Source of the DNA: Ideonella sp. | Lineage (GTDB): Bacteria > Pseudomonadota > Gammaproteobacteria > Burkholderiales > Burkholderiaceae_C | DNA: 64,000 bases | Assembly (NCBI GenBank): GCA_015075545.1 | Contig: JABTUC010000001.1 | Span: 930,001-994,000 of the forward strand | Direction of reading: 5' to 3' | Shown here: positions 51,882-60,407 of the stretch, in pieces | How positions within the stretch are numbered: position 1 is the stretch's first letter | Layout: every line of letters begins with the position of its first letter | Program-made: the position numbers and the translations under genes | The notes under the pieces: model-generated | What the model was told of the DNA's origin: nothing | The model's input: the letters and a program-made list of their open reading frames with translations, nothing else | The model's database searches: none

Positions 51882-52583
51882 ATGGCGGTTGCCGATCGAC
51901 GCAAACGGGAGCGCATGGCACGCCGACAGGCGATCCTGACGGCCGCGCGCGGCGTGCTGATGAGCCGCGGCGTGCGCGGCACCACCACCAAGGAGATCGC
52001 CGAGCAGTGCGAGCTGTCGGAGGCGACGCTGTTCTTCTACTTCCAGAGCAAGGACGAGATCCTGCTGTCGCTGCTGTTCGAGAGCATCGAGTTCTGGGGT
52101 AAAGGGCTCGACGCGATCGCCGCCAAGGCGTTGCCGCCGGCGCAGATGCTCGACGCGGTCTGGCAGTTCCACGAGTCGGTCTACGTCGAGCATCCCGAGT
52201 ACTACGTGATCTCGGCCTTTCTCGCGCAGCCTCAGGTACTCGAGAACGTGTCGGCCGAAGTCAAGGAGGCGATCGCGCGCTCGTCGGGCGAGAACTTCCG
52301 CCGCCTGGCCAAGCTGCTCGAGCAGACCAGCCCGACCGAACCTGCGGCAGCGCTGGCCGACCTGATCTGGTCGCTCTTCCTCGGCCTGACGATCAGCGAG
52401 GCCGCGCGCACCAACCTCGGCCACGGCAAGCCGGGCCAGGGGCGCAAGGTGCGCGCGCGCGCCTTCGAGGTCGTCAAGCGCGGCTTCGAGGCTGCCGCCG
52501 CGGGCAGCGCGGGCAAGGCGCGTGCCGGTCGCACGTCGAGCGCCGAGCCTGCCGAGCGGGCCACCAAGGCGCGTGCGCTCTGA
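51882..52583 (+). CDS. TetR-family regulator of the catabolic cluster
   Basis: A 233-residue repressor. The N-terminal helix-turn-helix (about 17-62) reads ARGVLMSRGVRGTTTKEIAE then LSEATLFFYFQSKDEILLSL. The C-terminal ligand domain is all-helical and divergent, followed by a 30-residue Ala/Arg/Lys tail. It starts 6 bp after the second dehydrogenase, so it is inside the operon it probably controls. The best candidate operator is the inverted repeat at 46145-46157; an acyl-CoA is the likely inducer, by analogy with FadR-type TetR proteins. Confidence 0.9.
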   Translation: MAVADRRKRERMARRQAILTAARGVLMSRGVRGTTTKEIAEQCELSEATLFFYFQSKDEILLSLLFESIEFWGKGLDAIAAKALPPAQMLDAVWQFHESVYVEHPEYYVISAFLAQPQVLENVSAEVKEAIARSSGENFRRLAKLLEQTSPTEPAAALADLIWSLFLGLTISEAARTNLGHGKPGQGRKVRARAFEVVKRGFEAAAAGSAGKARAGRTSSAEPAERATKARAL

Positions 52584-52623
52584 TTCCAACTCGCTGCCCG
52601 ACCAGCGCCACAGGAGCCCACCC

Positions 52624-53679
52624 ATGATCGCCACGACGATGCGCGCCGCCAGGTTGCACCAGCCCGGCGCCCCGCTGCGGGTCGAGACCGTTCCCGTGCC
52701 GCAACCGGGGCCGGGGCAGTTGCTGATCGAGGTGGCGGCCTGTGGCCTGTGCGGCACCGACATCCACCTGGCGGTCGACGGTGATATCCCGGTCGCGCGC
52801 ACGCCGATCACGCTCGGGCACGAGGCCGCAGGCACCATCGTCGCGCTCGGCGACGGCGTGAGTTCGTTGCGTATCGGCCAGCGCGTGGCGCTGTTCCCAT
52901 CGCCGATCTGCGGCAAGTGCCGGTTCTGCCGCAGCGGCCGCGAGTCGCTGTGCGAGGCGACGCAGGCCTACGGCATGTCGAGCGACGGCGCCCTGGCCCG
53001 CTACATCGTCGCGCCCGAGTTCGGCGCGATCGCGATCCCCGATGCGGTCGACTTCGCGACCGCGGCGATCATCACCGACGGCGTCTCGACGCCGTTGCAC
53101 GCGCTGCGCTCGCGCGGTGCGCTGCGCGCCGGCGAGGCGGTGGCGGTGGTCGGCTGCGGCGGCCTGGGCGCGCACGCGATCCTGCTGGCTCGCCTGATGG
53201 GCGCCGGCTTCATCGCTGCCATCGACACGCAGGCCGAGGCGCGCACGCGCGCTGCCGAGTTCGGCGCCGATCTGGTGATCGACCCCGCCGAGCACGCCAA
53301 CCCGGGGCGCGCCATCCGGGCACAGCTCGGCCGCGGTGTCGACCTGGCGCTCGAGTTCGTCGGCCGCCCAGAGACCGTCGAGACGACGCTGCGCTGCCTC
53401 GACACCGGCGGCCGCGCGGTGCTCGTCGGCGTCGGGCCCGGCCGCCCGAGCCTGCCGCCGCTCGTCAGCTTCATCGCCCGCGAGCAGACCGTGATCGGCT
53501 CGTTCGGCATGGACAAGCGCGACATCGCCGACCTGTTCGACTTCGTTGCGCGCGGCCGCCTCGACCTCTCGCGCTCGGTCACCAAGACCTATGCGCTGGC
53601 CGAGATCAACGAGGCCCTGGGCCGCCTGGCGCGCAAGGACACCGGCATCGTGCGGCTGGTGGTCGAGCCCGGTCGCTGA
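52624..53679 (+). CDS. Zinc-dependent alcohol dehydrogenase
   Basis: Medium-chain dehydrogenase of 351 residues, NAD(P)-linked. The catalytic zinc site is CGLCGTDIH (Cys near 39) and LGHEAAG. The structural zinc Cys set lies in CGKCRFCRSGRESLC (near 100). The Rossmann motif is VAVVGCGGLGAHAI near 175. It follows the TetR gene by 40 bp and could oxidise a hydroxyacyl or alcohol intermediate of the cluster. It is the last gene before the suf promoter. Confidence 0.92.
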   Translation: MIATTMRAARLHQPGAPLRVETVPVPQPGPGQLLIEVAACGLCGTDIHLAVDGDIPVARTPITLGHEAAGTIVALGDGVSSLRIGQRVALFPSPICGKCRFCRSGRESLCEATQAYGMSSDGALARYIVAPEFGAIAIPDAVDFATAAIITDGVSTPLHALRSRGALRAGEAVAVVGCGGLGAHAILLARLMGAGFIAAIDTQAEARTRAAEFGADLVIDPAEHANPGRAIRAQLGRGVDLALEFVGRPETVETTLRCLDTGGRAVLVGVGPGRPSLPPLVSFIAREQTVIGSFGMDKRDIADLFDFVARGRLDLSRSVTKTYALAEINEALGRLARKDTGIVRLVVEPGR

Positions 53680-53744
53680 GCGCCGGCGCCCTCGCCTGCG
53701 GCACTGCGGCCCCGGCGGCCGTGGTGCGAGCGCAGCAGCGGCTG

Positions 53745-53771
53745 TTGCTTTCGGCGTTAAAGATGTATAGT
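53745..53771 (+). promoter_or_regulatory. Probable suf operon promoter
   Basis: -35 TTGCTT (53745-53750), 15-bp spacer and extended -10 TGTATAGT (53764-53771), in an AT-rich patch 24 bp above the sufB ATG. The short spacer is partly offset by the extended -10. No clear IscR site was identified. Confidence 0.45.
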
Positions 53772-53794
53772 TTGGGCATCATTAAGGACGCCGA

Positions 53795-55312
<1,518 letters not shown>

Positions 55313-55345
55313 ACGCCCGCATCAACCACATCGAGAGACGCCCAC

Positions 55346-56116
55346 ATGAGTTCCGATCGCCCCCTGCTGCACGTGCGTGACCTGCGCGTCGACATCGGCA
55401 CGCGCAACGTGCTGAGGTCGGTGAGCTTCGACGTCGACCGCGGCGACCTGGTGGTGCTGATGGGCGCCAACGGCAGCGGCAAGAGCACGCTCGGCCTGGC
55501 GCTCGCCGGCCACCCGCGCTACCACGTGGTGAGCGGACAGGCGAGTCTCGGCGGACACGATCTGCTGGCGATGACTCCCGAAGCGCGCGCACGCGCCGGC
55601 CTGTTCGTGTCGTTCCAGGCACCGCCGGAGATTCCCGGCGTCAAGAACAACCTGTTCATCCGCACCGCGCTCAACGCGGTGCGCGACGCGCGCGGCGAGG
55701 CGCCGCTCGATGCCTTCGACTTCCTCGGCCGCGCGCGCGAGGCGTCGACCGGCCTCGGTCTGCCCGAGGCGATGCTGGCGCGGCCCGTCAACGACGGCTT
55801 CTCGGGTGGCGAGCGCAAGCGCAACGAACTGCTGCAGCTCGCGCTGCTGCAGCCCAAGCTGGCGCTGCTCGACGAGATCGACTCGGGGCTCGACGTCGAC
55901 GGCGCGCGGGCCGTCGTGCAGTTGGTGGGCAAGCTGCGCGAGAGCGGCACCGCGTTCATCGTGGTGTCGCACTACCTGCACCTGATCGAATCGCTCGAGC
56001 CCGACGCGGTGCTGCGCCTGCACGAAGGCTGCATCGCCGAGCAGGGCGACCTCAGCCTCGCACGCGAGGTGGCGCGATCGGGTTTCGCGCGCCCGTCCGA
56101 ACCGCAGGCGGCGTGA
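55346..56116 (+). CDS. sufC: Fe-S assembly ATPase SufC
   Basis: ABC-type ATPase of 256 residues that drives conformational change in SufBC2D. Walker A is GANGSGKST, the signature is FSGGERKRNELLQLALL, Walker B is LALLDEIDSGLD and the H-loop is VVSHYLHL. It is cytosolic, with no membrane partner. The original junction to sufD seems to have been TGAcATG, now split by a repeat insertion at 56121-56195. Confidence 0.97.
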   Translation: MSSDRPLLHVRDLRVDIGTRNVLRSVSFDVDRGDLVVLMGANGSGKSTLGLALAGHPRYHVVSGQASLGGHDLLAMTPEARARAGLFVSFQAPPEIPGVKNNLFIRTALNAVRDARGEAPLDAFDFLGRAREASTGLGLPEAMLARPVNDGFSGGERKRNELLQLALLQPKLALLDEIDSGLDVDGARAVVQLVGKLRESGTAFIVVSHYLHLIESLEPDAVLRLHEGCIAEQGDLSLAREVARSGFARPSEPQAA

Positions 56117-56120
56117 CATG

Positions 56121-56195
56121 AAAACACCCCCAAGCTCGCTTCGCTCGCCGCCCCCCGAGGGGGCGCGTCAGCGGCTTCGGACGACCAGGCGCCGC
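56121..56195. repeat. Palindromic intergenic repeat inserted between sufC and sufD
   Basis: A 75-bp GC-rich element with two hairpins: CGCCCCC/GGGGGCG around 56149-56165, and GTCAGCGGC (56167-56175) with GCCGCTGAC (56191-56199). It is flanked by direct repeats TGACATG (56114-56120 and 56196-56202), like a target-site duplication. From memory, the CCCCCAAGCTCGCTTCGCTCG...CCCCCCGAGGGGGC pattern resembles a REP-like repeat common in Comamonadaceae and relatives. It adds a 26-codon frame (56118-56198) that links the two genes. Confidence 0.75.
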
Positions 56196-56199
56196 TGAC

Positions 56200-57441
56200 A
56201 TGGACACTGCACGCGCCGACGCGCTGGCCGCCCGCGAGCACCTGGCCCGCGAGGGCTGGATCGCACGCGACACCGAGTCGTTCCGCCACCTGTTGCCGCC
56301 GCCGGCGGCCGTGTGGCTGGGGTCCGGCCCCGACGCGCCGGATTGCGAGGCCCACCCGCTGGACGGCGCTGGCTGGACCTTGCATCCCGTCGGCCAGACG
56401 CCGCAGGGCCGGGTCGATGCGCGCTGGCTCGATGCCGCCGATGCGGCGCAGCGCGCCGAGTTGTTCGCCGGTCTGCCGCAACCTGGCGACGGCGACGCTG
56501 CACCGTTTGCCTGGGCGCACCGCGCGCTGTGCCGCCACGGCCTGCGCCTGCGCGTCGGCGGCGAGCCTGGCGTCAGCCGCGATCCGGGCGAGACGGTGTG
56601 GCTGCAATTGCGCCATCAGCCGCGCTCGGCGGTGGAGGCGCCGCTGCTGGTGATCGACGTGCAGCCCGGCGTGCACGGCGTGCTCGTCGAGACGCACGAG
56701 CGCGCGCCGCTGCACTGCACGCACGACGTCGTGCAGAACCTGCAGGTCCACGTGCATCTGGGCGAAGGCGCCACGCTGCAGCACGTGCGCATCGCGCTGC
56801 CGCAGCGCGGCGACCACCTCGCCCACCACTTGTTCGCCCGCCTCGCACGCGGAGCACAGTACCAGCAGGCGCTGGTCGCCGCGGGCAGCGGCTATCACCT
56901 GCAGCGCAGCGTCGTCGACCTGGCGGCCGAACGTTCGGCGGCGCGGATCGCCGGTGTGGTGTTCGCCGCCGGCACTGCGATCGAGCAGCAGGTGCGCATG
57001 GCGCACCGCGCGGCGCACACCAGCAGCAGCGTCGAAGCGCTGGCGTTGGCCGCCGGCGCGGCGCGCGCGGTGCTCAACGCGCACACCGGCATCGCCGCGG
57101 GCTGCGACGAAGCCGACGCGCGCCAGCGCCTGTCGGGCATTCCCACCGGCGGGCAGCCCAAGCTCGTGCTGCGCCCGCACCTGGAGATCCTGCACGACCT
57201 CGTGCAGGCCGCACACGGCGCGACCTGGGGCGCCTTGCCCGACGAGGCCGTGTTCTACGCCCGCCAGCGCGGCCTCGACGAAGCGCGCGCGCGCGGGCTG
57301 ATCGTCGAAGGCATGGCCGCCGCGCTGCTGGCGCGCGGCCTCGGTGGCCCCGCGCTGCTCGAGACGCTGGGTATCGACGCTCTGCTGGCCGCTGCGGTGG
57401 CCGGCCATCTGGCTCCCGCCGAGGAGGCACACCATGGGTGA
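56200..57441 (+). CDS. sufD: Fe-S cluster assembly protein SufD
   Basis: A 413-residue SufB paralogue, partner of SufBC2D and important for iron entry. The beta-helix core is visible (VHLGEGATLQHVRIALPQRG, VVDLAAERSAARIAGVVFAA), and the C-terminal segment has KLVLRPHLEILHDLVQAAHGAT with the conserved His. ATG 56200 lies immediately after the inserted repeat with no Shine-Dalgarno sequence, so it probably depends on reinitiation from the 26-codon frame that ends 2 bp upstream. It overlaps sufS by 8 bp. Confidence 0.93.
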   Translation: MDTARADALAAREHLAREGWIARDTESFRHLLPPPAAVWLGSGPDAPDCEAHPLDGAGWTLHPVGQTPQGRVDARWLDAADAAQRAELFAGLPQPGDGDAAPFAWAHRALCRHGLRLRVGGEPGVSRDPGETVWLQLRHQPRSAVEAPLLVIDVQPGVHGVLVETHERAPLHCTHDVVQNLQVHVHLGEGATLQHVRIALPQRGDHLAHHLFARLARGAQYQQALVAAGSGYHLQRSVVDLAAERSAARIAGVVFAAGTAIEQQVRMAHRAAHTSSSVEALALAAGAARAVLNAHTGIAAGCDEADARQRLSGIPTGGQPKLVLRPHLEILHDLVQAAHGATWGALPDEAVFYARQRGLDEARARGLIVEGMAAALLARGLGGPALLETLGIDALLAAAVAGHLAPAEEAHHG

Positions 57442-58690
57442 TCGCGATGCGCTTTGGCAGGCCGACTTGCGCGGCGTGCGCGCGCGCTTTCCGCTGCTCG
57501 AACAGCGCATTCACGGTGCGGCGCTGGCATACCTCGACAACGCCGCCACCACGCAGATGCCGTTGCAGGTGCAAGAGGCGATGCGCTACTTCGAGCAGCA
57601 CGAGCGCGCCAACATCCACCGCGGCGTGCACACGCTGAGCCAGCGCGCCACCGATGCGTTCGAGCGCGCACGGCAAGACCTGGCGGACTTCATCGGCGCC
57701 GGCGAAGAGCACTTGCTGATGTTCACCTCGGGCACGACCGACGCGCTCAACCTGGTGGCCCACGGCCTGTCGACGCCCGGCGTGCACCCAGCCCTTCTCT
57801 CACCCGGCGACGAAGTCATCGTCAGCGGCCTCGAACACCACGCCAACCTCGTGCCGTGGCAGCAGGCGGCGCGGCGCTGCGGCGCCACGCTGCGCATCCT
57901 GCGCCCGGATGCGCAAGGCCGCCTGCACGCCGAAGACCTGGCGCACCTGCTGTCGCCCCGCACCCGCGTGTTCGCGGTCACCGCGTGCGCCAACGCCACC
58001 GGCGAGCGCCCGCCGTACGAGAAGCTCCTCGCGATGGCCGCCGATGCCGGCGCGCTGACCGTGCTCGACGCCGCGCAGGCGGTGGCGCACGAGATGCCCG
58101 CGCTGCAATCGCTCGCCTGCGACTTCATGGCCTTCTCGGGGCACAAGATGTACGGCCCGATGGGCAGCGGCGTGTTGGCGGGTCGCCGCACGGCGCTCGA
58201 GCGGCTCGAGCCGCTGCGCTACGGCGGCGACATGGTGGCCTGGGTCAGCGCCACCGAGGCGGCCTTCGCCGACCTGCCGGCACGGCTCGAAGGCGGCACG
58301 CCCAACGTGAGCGGCGCCGTCGGCCTGGCGGCCGCGGCAGCGTTCATCGACCAGATCGGTCGTGACGCGATCGACCGCCACGTGCGCAGCCTGCGCGCCC
58401 ACGCGGTGCAGGGGCTGGCGACGATCGACGGCGTGACGGTGCTGTCGCCCGCAGCCGACGCGTCGGCGATCGTGTCGTTCGTCGCCCGCGACGCGCACCC
58501 GCACGACATCGGTACGCTGCTCGACGAGCGCGGCATCGCGGTGCGCACCGGACACCACTGCGCGCAGCCGCTGCTCGACCACCTGGGCCTGGGGCCGACG
58601 ACGCGCGCATCGTTTGCGGTCTACAACACGCACGACGAAGTCGAACGCCTGCTGGCCGGCGTGGCCGAGGTGCTGGAGGTATTGCGATGA
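57434..58690 (+). CDS. sufS: Cysteine desulfurase SufS
   Basis: PLP-dependent group II cysteine desulfurase of 418 residues that takes sulfur from cysteine. The PLP Lys is in FSGHKMYGPMGSG, and the catalytic Cys376 is in RTGHHCAQPLLD. The start segment YLDNAATTQMPLQVQEAMR is family-typical. ATG 57434 overlaps the sufD end by 8 bp. Its stop overlaps sufU by ATGA. The partner here is SufU rather than SufE. Confidence 0.96.
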   Translation: MGDRDALWQADLRGVRARFPLLEQRIHGAALAYLDNAATTQMPLQVQEAMRYFEQHERANIHRGVHTLSQRATDAFERARQDLADFIGAGEEHLLMFTSGTTDALNLVAHGLSTPGVHPALLSPGDEVIVSGLEHHANLVPWQQAARRCGATLRILRPDAQGRLHAEDLAHLLSPRTRVFAVTACANATGERPPYEKLLAMAADAGALTVLDAAQAVAHEMPALQSLACDFMAFSGHKMYGPMGSGVLAGRRTALERLEPLRYGGDMVAWVSATEAAFADLPARLEGGTPNVSGAVGLAAAAAFIDQIGRDAIDRHVRSLRAHAVQGLATIDGVTVLSPAADASAIVSFVARDAHPHDIGTLLDERGIAVRTGHHCAQPLLDHLGLGPTTRASFAVYNTHDEVERLLAGVAEVLEVLR

Positions 58691-59163
58691 ACAGCGCCGA
58701 GAACGAGCTGTACCAGCAGGTGACGCTCGATCACAAGCGCTCGCCGCGCCACTTCGGCAAGCTGCCGCAGCCCACCCACCGCGCGCGCGGCACCAACCCG
58801 CAGTGCGGCGACGACATCAGCGTCGAGCTGCAGATCGACGGCGCTCGGCTGGGCGAAATTCGCTTCACCGGCCAGGGCTGCGCCATCTGCATCGCGTCGA
58901 CCTCGATGATGACCGAGGCCGTGCGCGGGCAGGAGGTCGAGTTCGCGCGCCAGTTGCAGCAGCGCTACCGCGCGGTGATCACCGGCCAGCTCGAGCCCGA
59001 CGCGGCGCAGCTCGGCAAACTCGTGAGCCTGAGCGGCGTGCGGCGCTACCCGAGCCGCATCAAGTGCGCACTGCTCGGCTGGCACGCGTTGATGCATGCC
59101 ATCGACACCCCGACGGGCGACGCCGCGCCGGCCGCAGGCACCGCCACGACAAGCATGGCATGA
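58687..59163 (+). CDS. sufU: SufU-type sulfur acceptor/scaffold
   Basis: An IscU-fold protein of 158 residues that accepts sulfur from SufS. The three Cys ligands are in RGTNPQCGDDI (C40), GQGCAICIAST and RIKCALLGW. The insertion between the second and third Cys regions is typical of SufU rather than IscU. It has a 20-residue Ala/Thr tail. It is coupled to sufS by ATGA and to a short frame at its 3' end by ATGA. Confidence 0.93.
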   Translation: MNSAENELYQQVTLDHKRSPRHFGKLPQPTHRARGTNPQCGDDISVELQIDGARLGEIRFTGQGCAICIASTSMMTEAVRGQEVEFARQLQQRYRAVITGQLEPDAAQLGKLVSLSGVRRYPSRIKCALLGWHALMHAIDTPTGDAAPAAGTATTSMA

Positions 59164-59222
59164 GCGCCGGCAGCCGCCAACAACGCACTCCCGAGCACGC
59201 AGCGCGCAAGGCAATCCCATGA
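59160..59222 (+). CDS. 20-codon coupling frame between sufU and sufT
   Basis: ATG 59160 overlaps the sufU stop (ATGA), and the frame's stop TGA (59220-59222) overlaps the sufT ATG (59219-59221), again as ATGA. The peptide is Ala/Arg/Gln-rich with no known family. It may only carry ribosomes across the 55-bp gap. Coding function is uncertain. Confidence 0.35.
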   Translation: MSAGSRQQRTPEHAARKAIP

Positions 59223-59764
59223 GGCTGCGACGCGAGACAGTGACCACCGCGCGCGTCGTGCGCGTCGAGCGCGTGCCCGACGGCACGCCGATCGAGCTGC
59301 CCGCCGGCACGGTGGCGCAGATCACGCAGGCCCTCGGTTCGTCGTTCACGCTGGTCGCGCAGGGCCAGCTCGTGCGCCTGAAGGGCAGCGACGCCGACGC
59401 CATCGGCAAGCCCGTGCCCGCGGCCCCCGCCGTGCCGCGCGACGTATCGCCCGACGACCTGCGAGCACTCGTCTGGCAGACACTGAAGACCTGCTACGAC
59501 CCCGAGATCCCGGTGGATATCGTCGAGCTCGGGCTGGTCTACGCGTGCGACATGGAGCCGATGAACGACGAGCGCTTCAAAGTCAAGATCCAGATGACGC
59601 TGACGGCGCCAGGCTGCGGCATGGGCGAAGCGCTCGCCAACGAGGTGTGCGACAAGCTGCTGGCGCTGCCGCGCGTGGGCGAGGCGACGGTCGACGTGGT
59701 GTTCGACCCGCCGTGGGACCGCTCGCGCATGTCCGAGGCGGCGCAGCTCGCGCTCGGGCTCTAG
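59219..59764 (+). CDS. sufT: Fe-S assembly factor SufT (MIP18/DUF59 family)
   Basis: A 181-residue protein. The N-terminal extension (about 1-75) is typical of SufT. The DUF59 domain follows with CYDPEIPVDIVELGLVYACD near residue 97, LTAPGCGMGEALANEVCDKL near 135 and VVFDPPWDRSRMS at the end. It helps maturation of Fe-S proteins downstream of SufBCD. It is the last gene of the operon; its stop lies in the base of a long hairpin. Confidence 0.93.
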   Translation: MRLRRETVTTARVVRVERVPDGTPIELPAGTVAQITQALGSSFTLVAQGQLVRLKGSDADAIGKPVPAAPAVPRDVSPDDLRALVWQTLKTCYDPEIPVDIVELGLVYACDMEPMNDERFKVKIQMTLTAPGCGMGEALANEVCDKLLALPRVGEATVDVVFDPPWDRSRMSEAAQLALGL

Positions 59765-59814
59765 GGCCTGTTGACACGTGAATCGTGACCGTGATTCATA
59801 TGTCAACAGACCCT
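59763..59814. repeat. 52-bp imperfect palindrome at the end of the suf operon
   Basis: Arms AGGGCCTGTTGACA and TGTCAACAGACCCT continue inward as CGTGAATC/GATTCATA, giving about 20 Watson-Crick pairs out of 26. It is markedly more AT-rich than its surroundings and begins within the sufT stop codon. It could act as transcript end, a small palindromic mobile element or a remnant insertion-sequence end. Confidence 0.6.
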
Positions 59815-59942
59815 GGTCAGCGACGATCAGGGGCTGACGCGCGGGGCCCGCGTGCCGCACAGTGCGGGCCCGGACAAATGCCGTTGGCGGCGCTCGCAGG
59901 TCTGATCCAATGTTGCAGCCGTGTCAGCGGCCCGATGGCATC

Positions 59943-60254
59943 CTACGGCACGCGGGGTTGCGTCCGCCACCACGCGAGCAGCGCGTCGAAGTCGCCGCCA
60001 AAGACTCGGCGCTTCAATGCTTCGTATGCGAGCGAGCAAAGGGCGGCGTCGCCGAAGTCGAGCAGGCGCCGATTCGCTTCTGCATCGCAGCGCAGATACA
60101 CCGCCTTGAGGTCGGCCTCAGGCATGACCTCGAAGCGCGCGGCGATAGCCTCGTGTTCGCGCAGCACCGAGTGAGCGCCCCAAGGCGCGGTGTCGGCGTG
60201 GATCGCCGGCGGCGCGAGCGCGGCCGCCAGCCAGGCGAGATGGTAGGCCTTCAT
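59943..60254 (-). CDS. Small exported protein of unknown function
   Basis: A 103-residue protein with a signal peptide (MKAYHLAWLAAALAPPAIHA). The mature part has two Cys (YLRCDAE, AALCSLAYEAL), possibly a disulfide, and a helix-rich pattern ending FGGDFDALLAWWRTQ. I recall similar small proteins in Burkholderiales but no assigned function. It is divergent from the winged-helix/TPR regulator and shares its upstream region, including the 11-bp tandem repeats. Confidence 0.7.
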   Translation of the reverse strand: MKAYHLAWLAAALAPPAIHADTAPWGAHSVLREHEAIAARFEVMPEADLKAVYLRCDAEANRRLLDFGDAALCSLAYEALKRRVFGGDFDALLAWWRTQPRVP

Positions 60255-60347
60255 CTTCGATGCTCCTGATGCCCCAGGGGGAATGCGCCACGGCGTGGCG
60301 TCCGGAGTACTCTAGGCAGCGTCCATCCAGGTGAAACGAAAGCCGGT

Positions 60348-60380
60348 CGAAGCTTTGCGGAAGCTTTGTCGAAGCTTTGC
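60348..60380. repeat. Three 11-bp tandem repeats (GAAGCTTTG core)
   Basis: Three contiguous units, CGAAGCTTTGC, GGAAGCTTTGT and CGAAGCTTTGC, at 60348-60358, 60359-60369 and 60370-60380, with a degenerate fourth (CGAAGGCGTCC) after them. The 11-bp period is one helical turn, so identical faces are presented. It lies 28 bp before the regulator start codon and is a probable operator array. Confidence 0.7.
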
Positions 60381-60407
60381 CGAAGGCGTCCCTTCCAGGA
60401 GGCGACC

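Noticed and set aside
60366-60407. Longer N-terminus for the winged-helix regulator
   Set aside because: It would overlap the tandem repeats, and the AGGAGG site points to ATG 60408.
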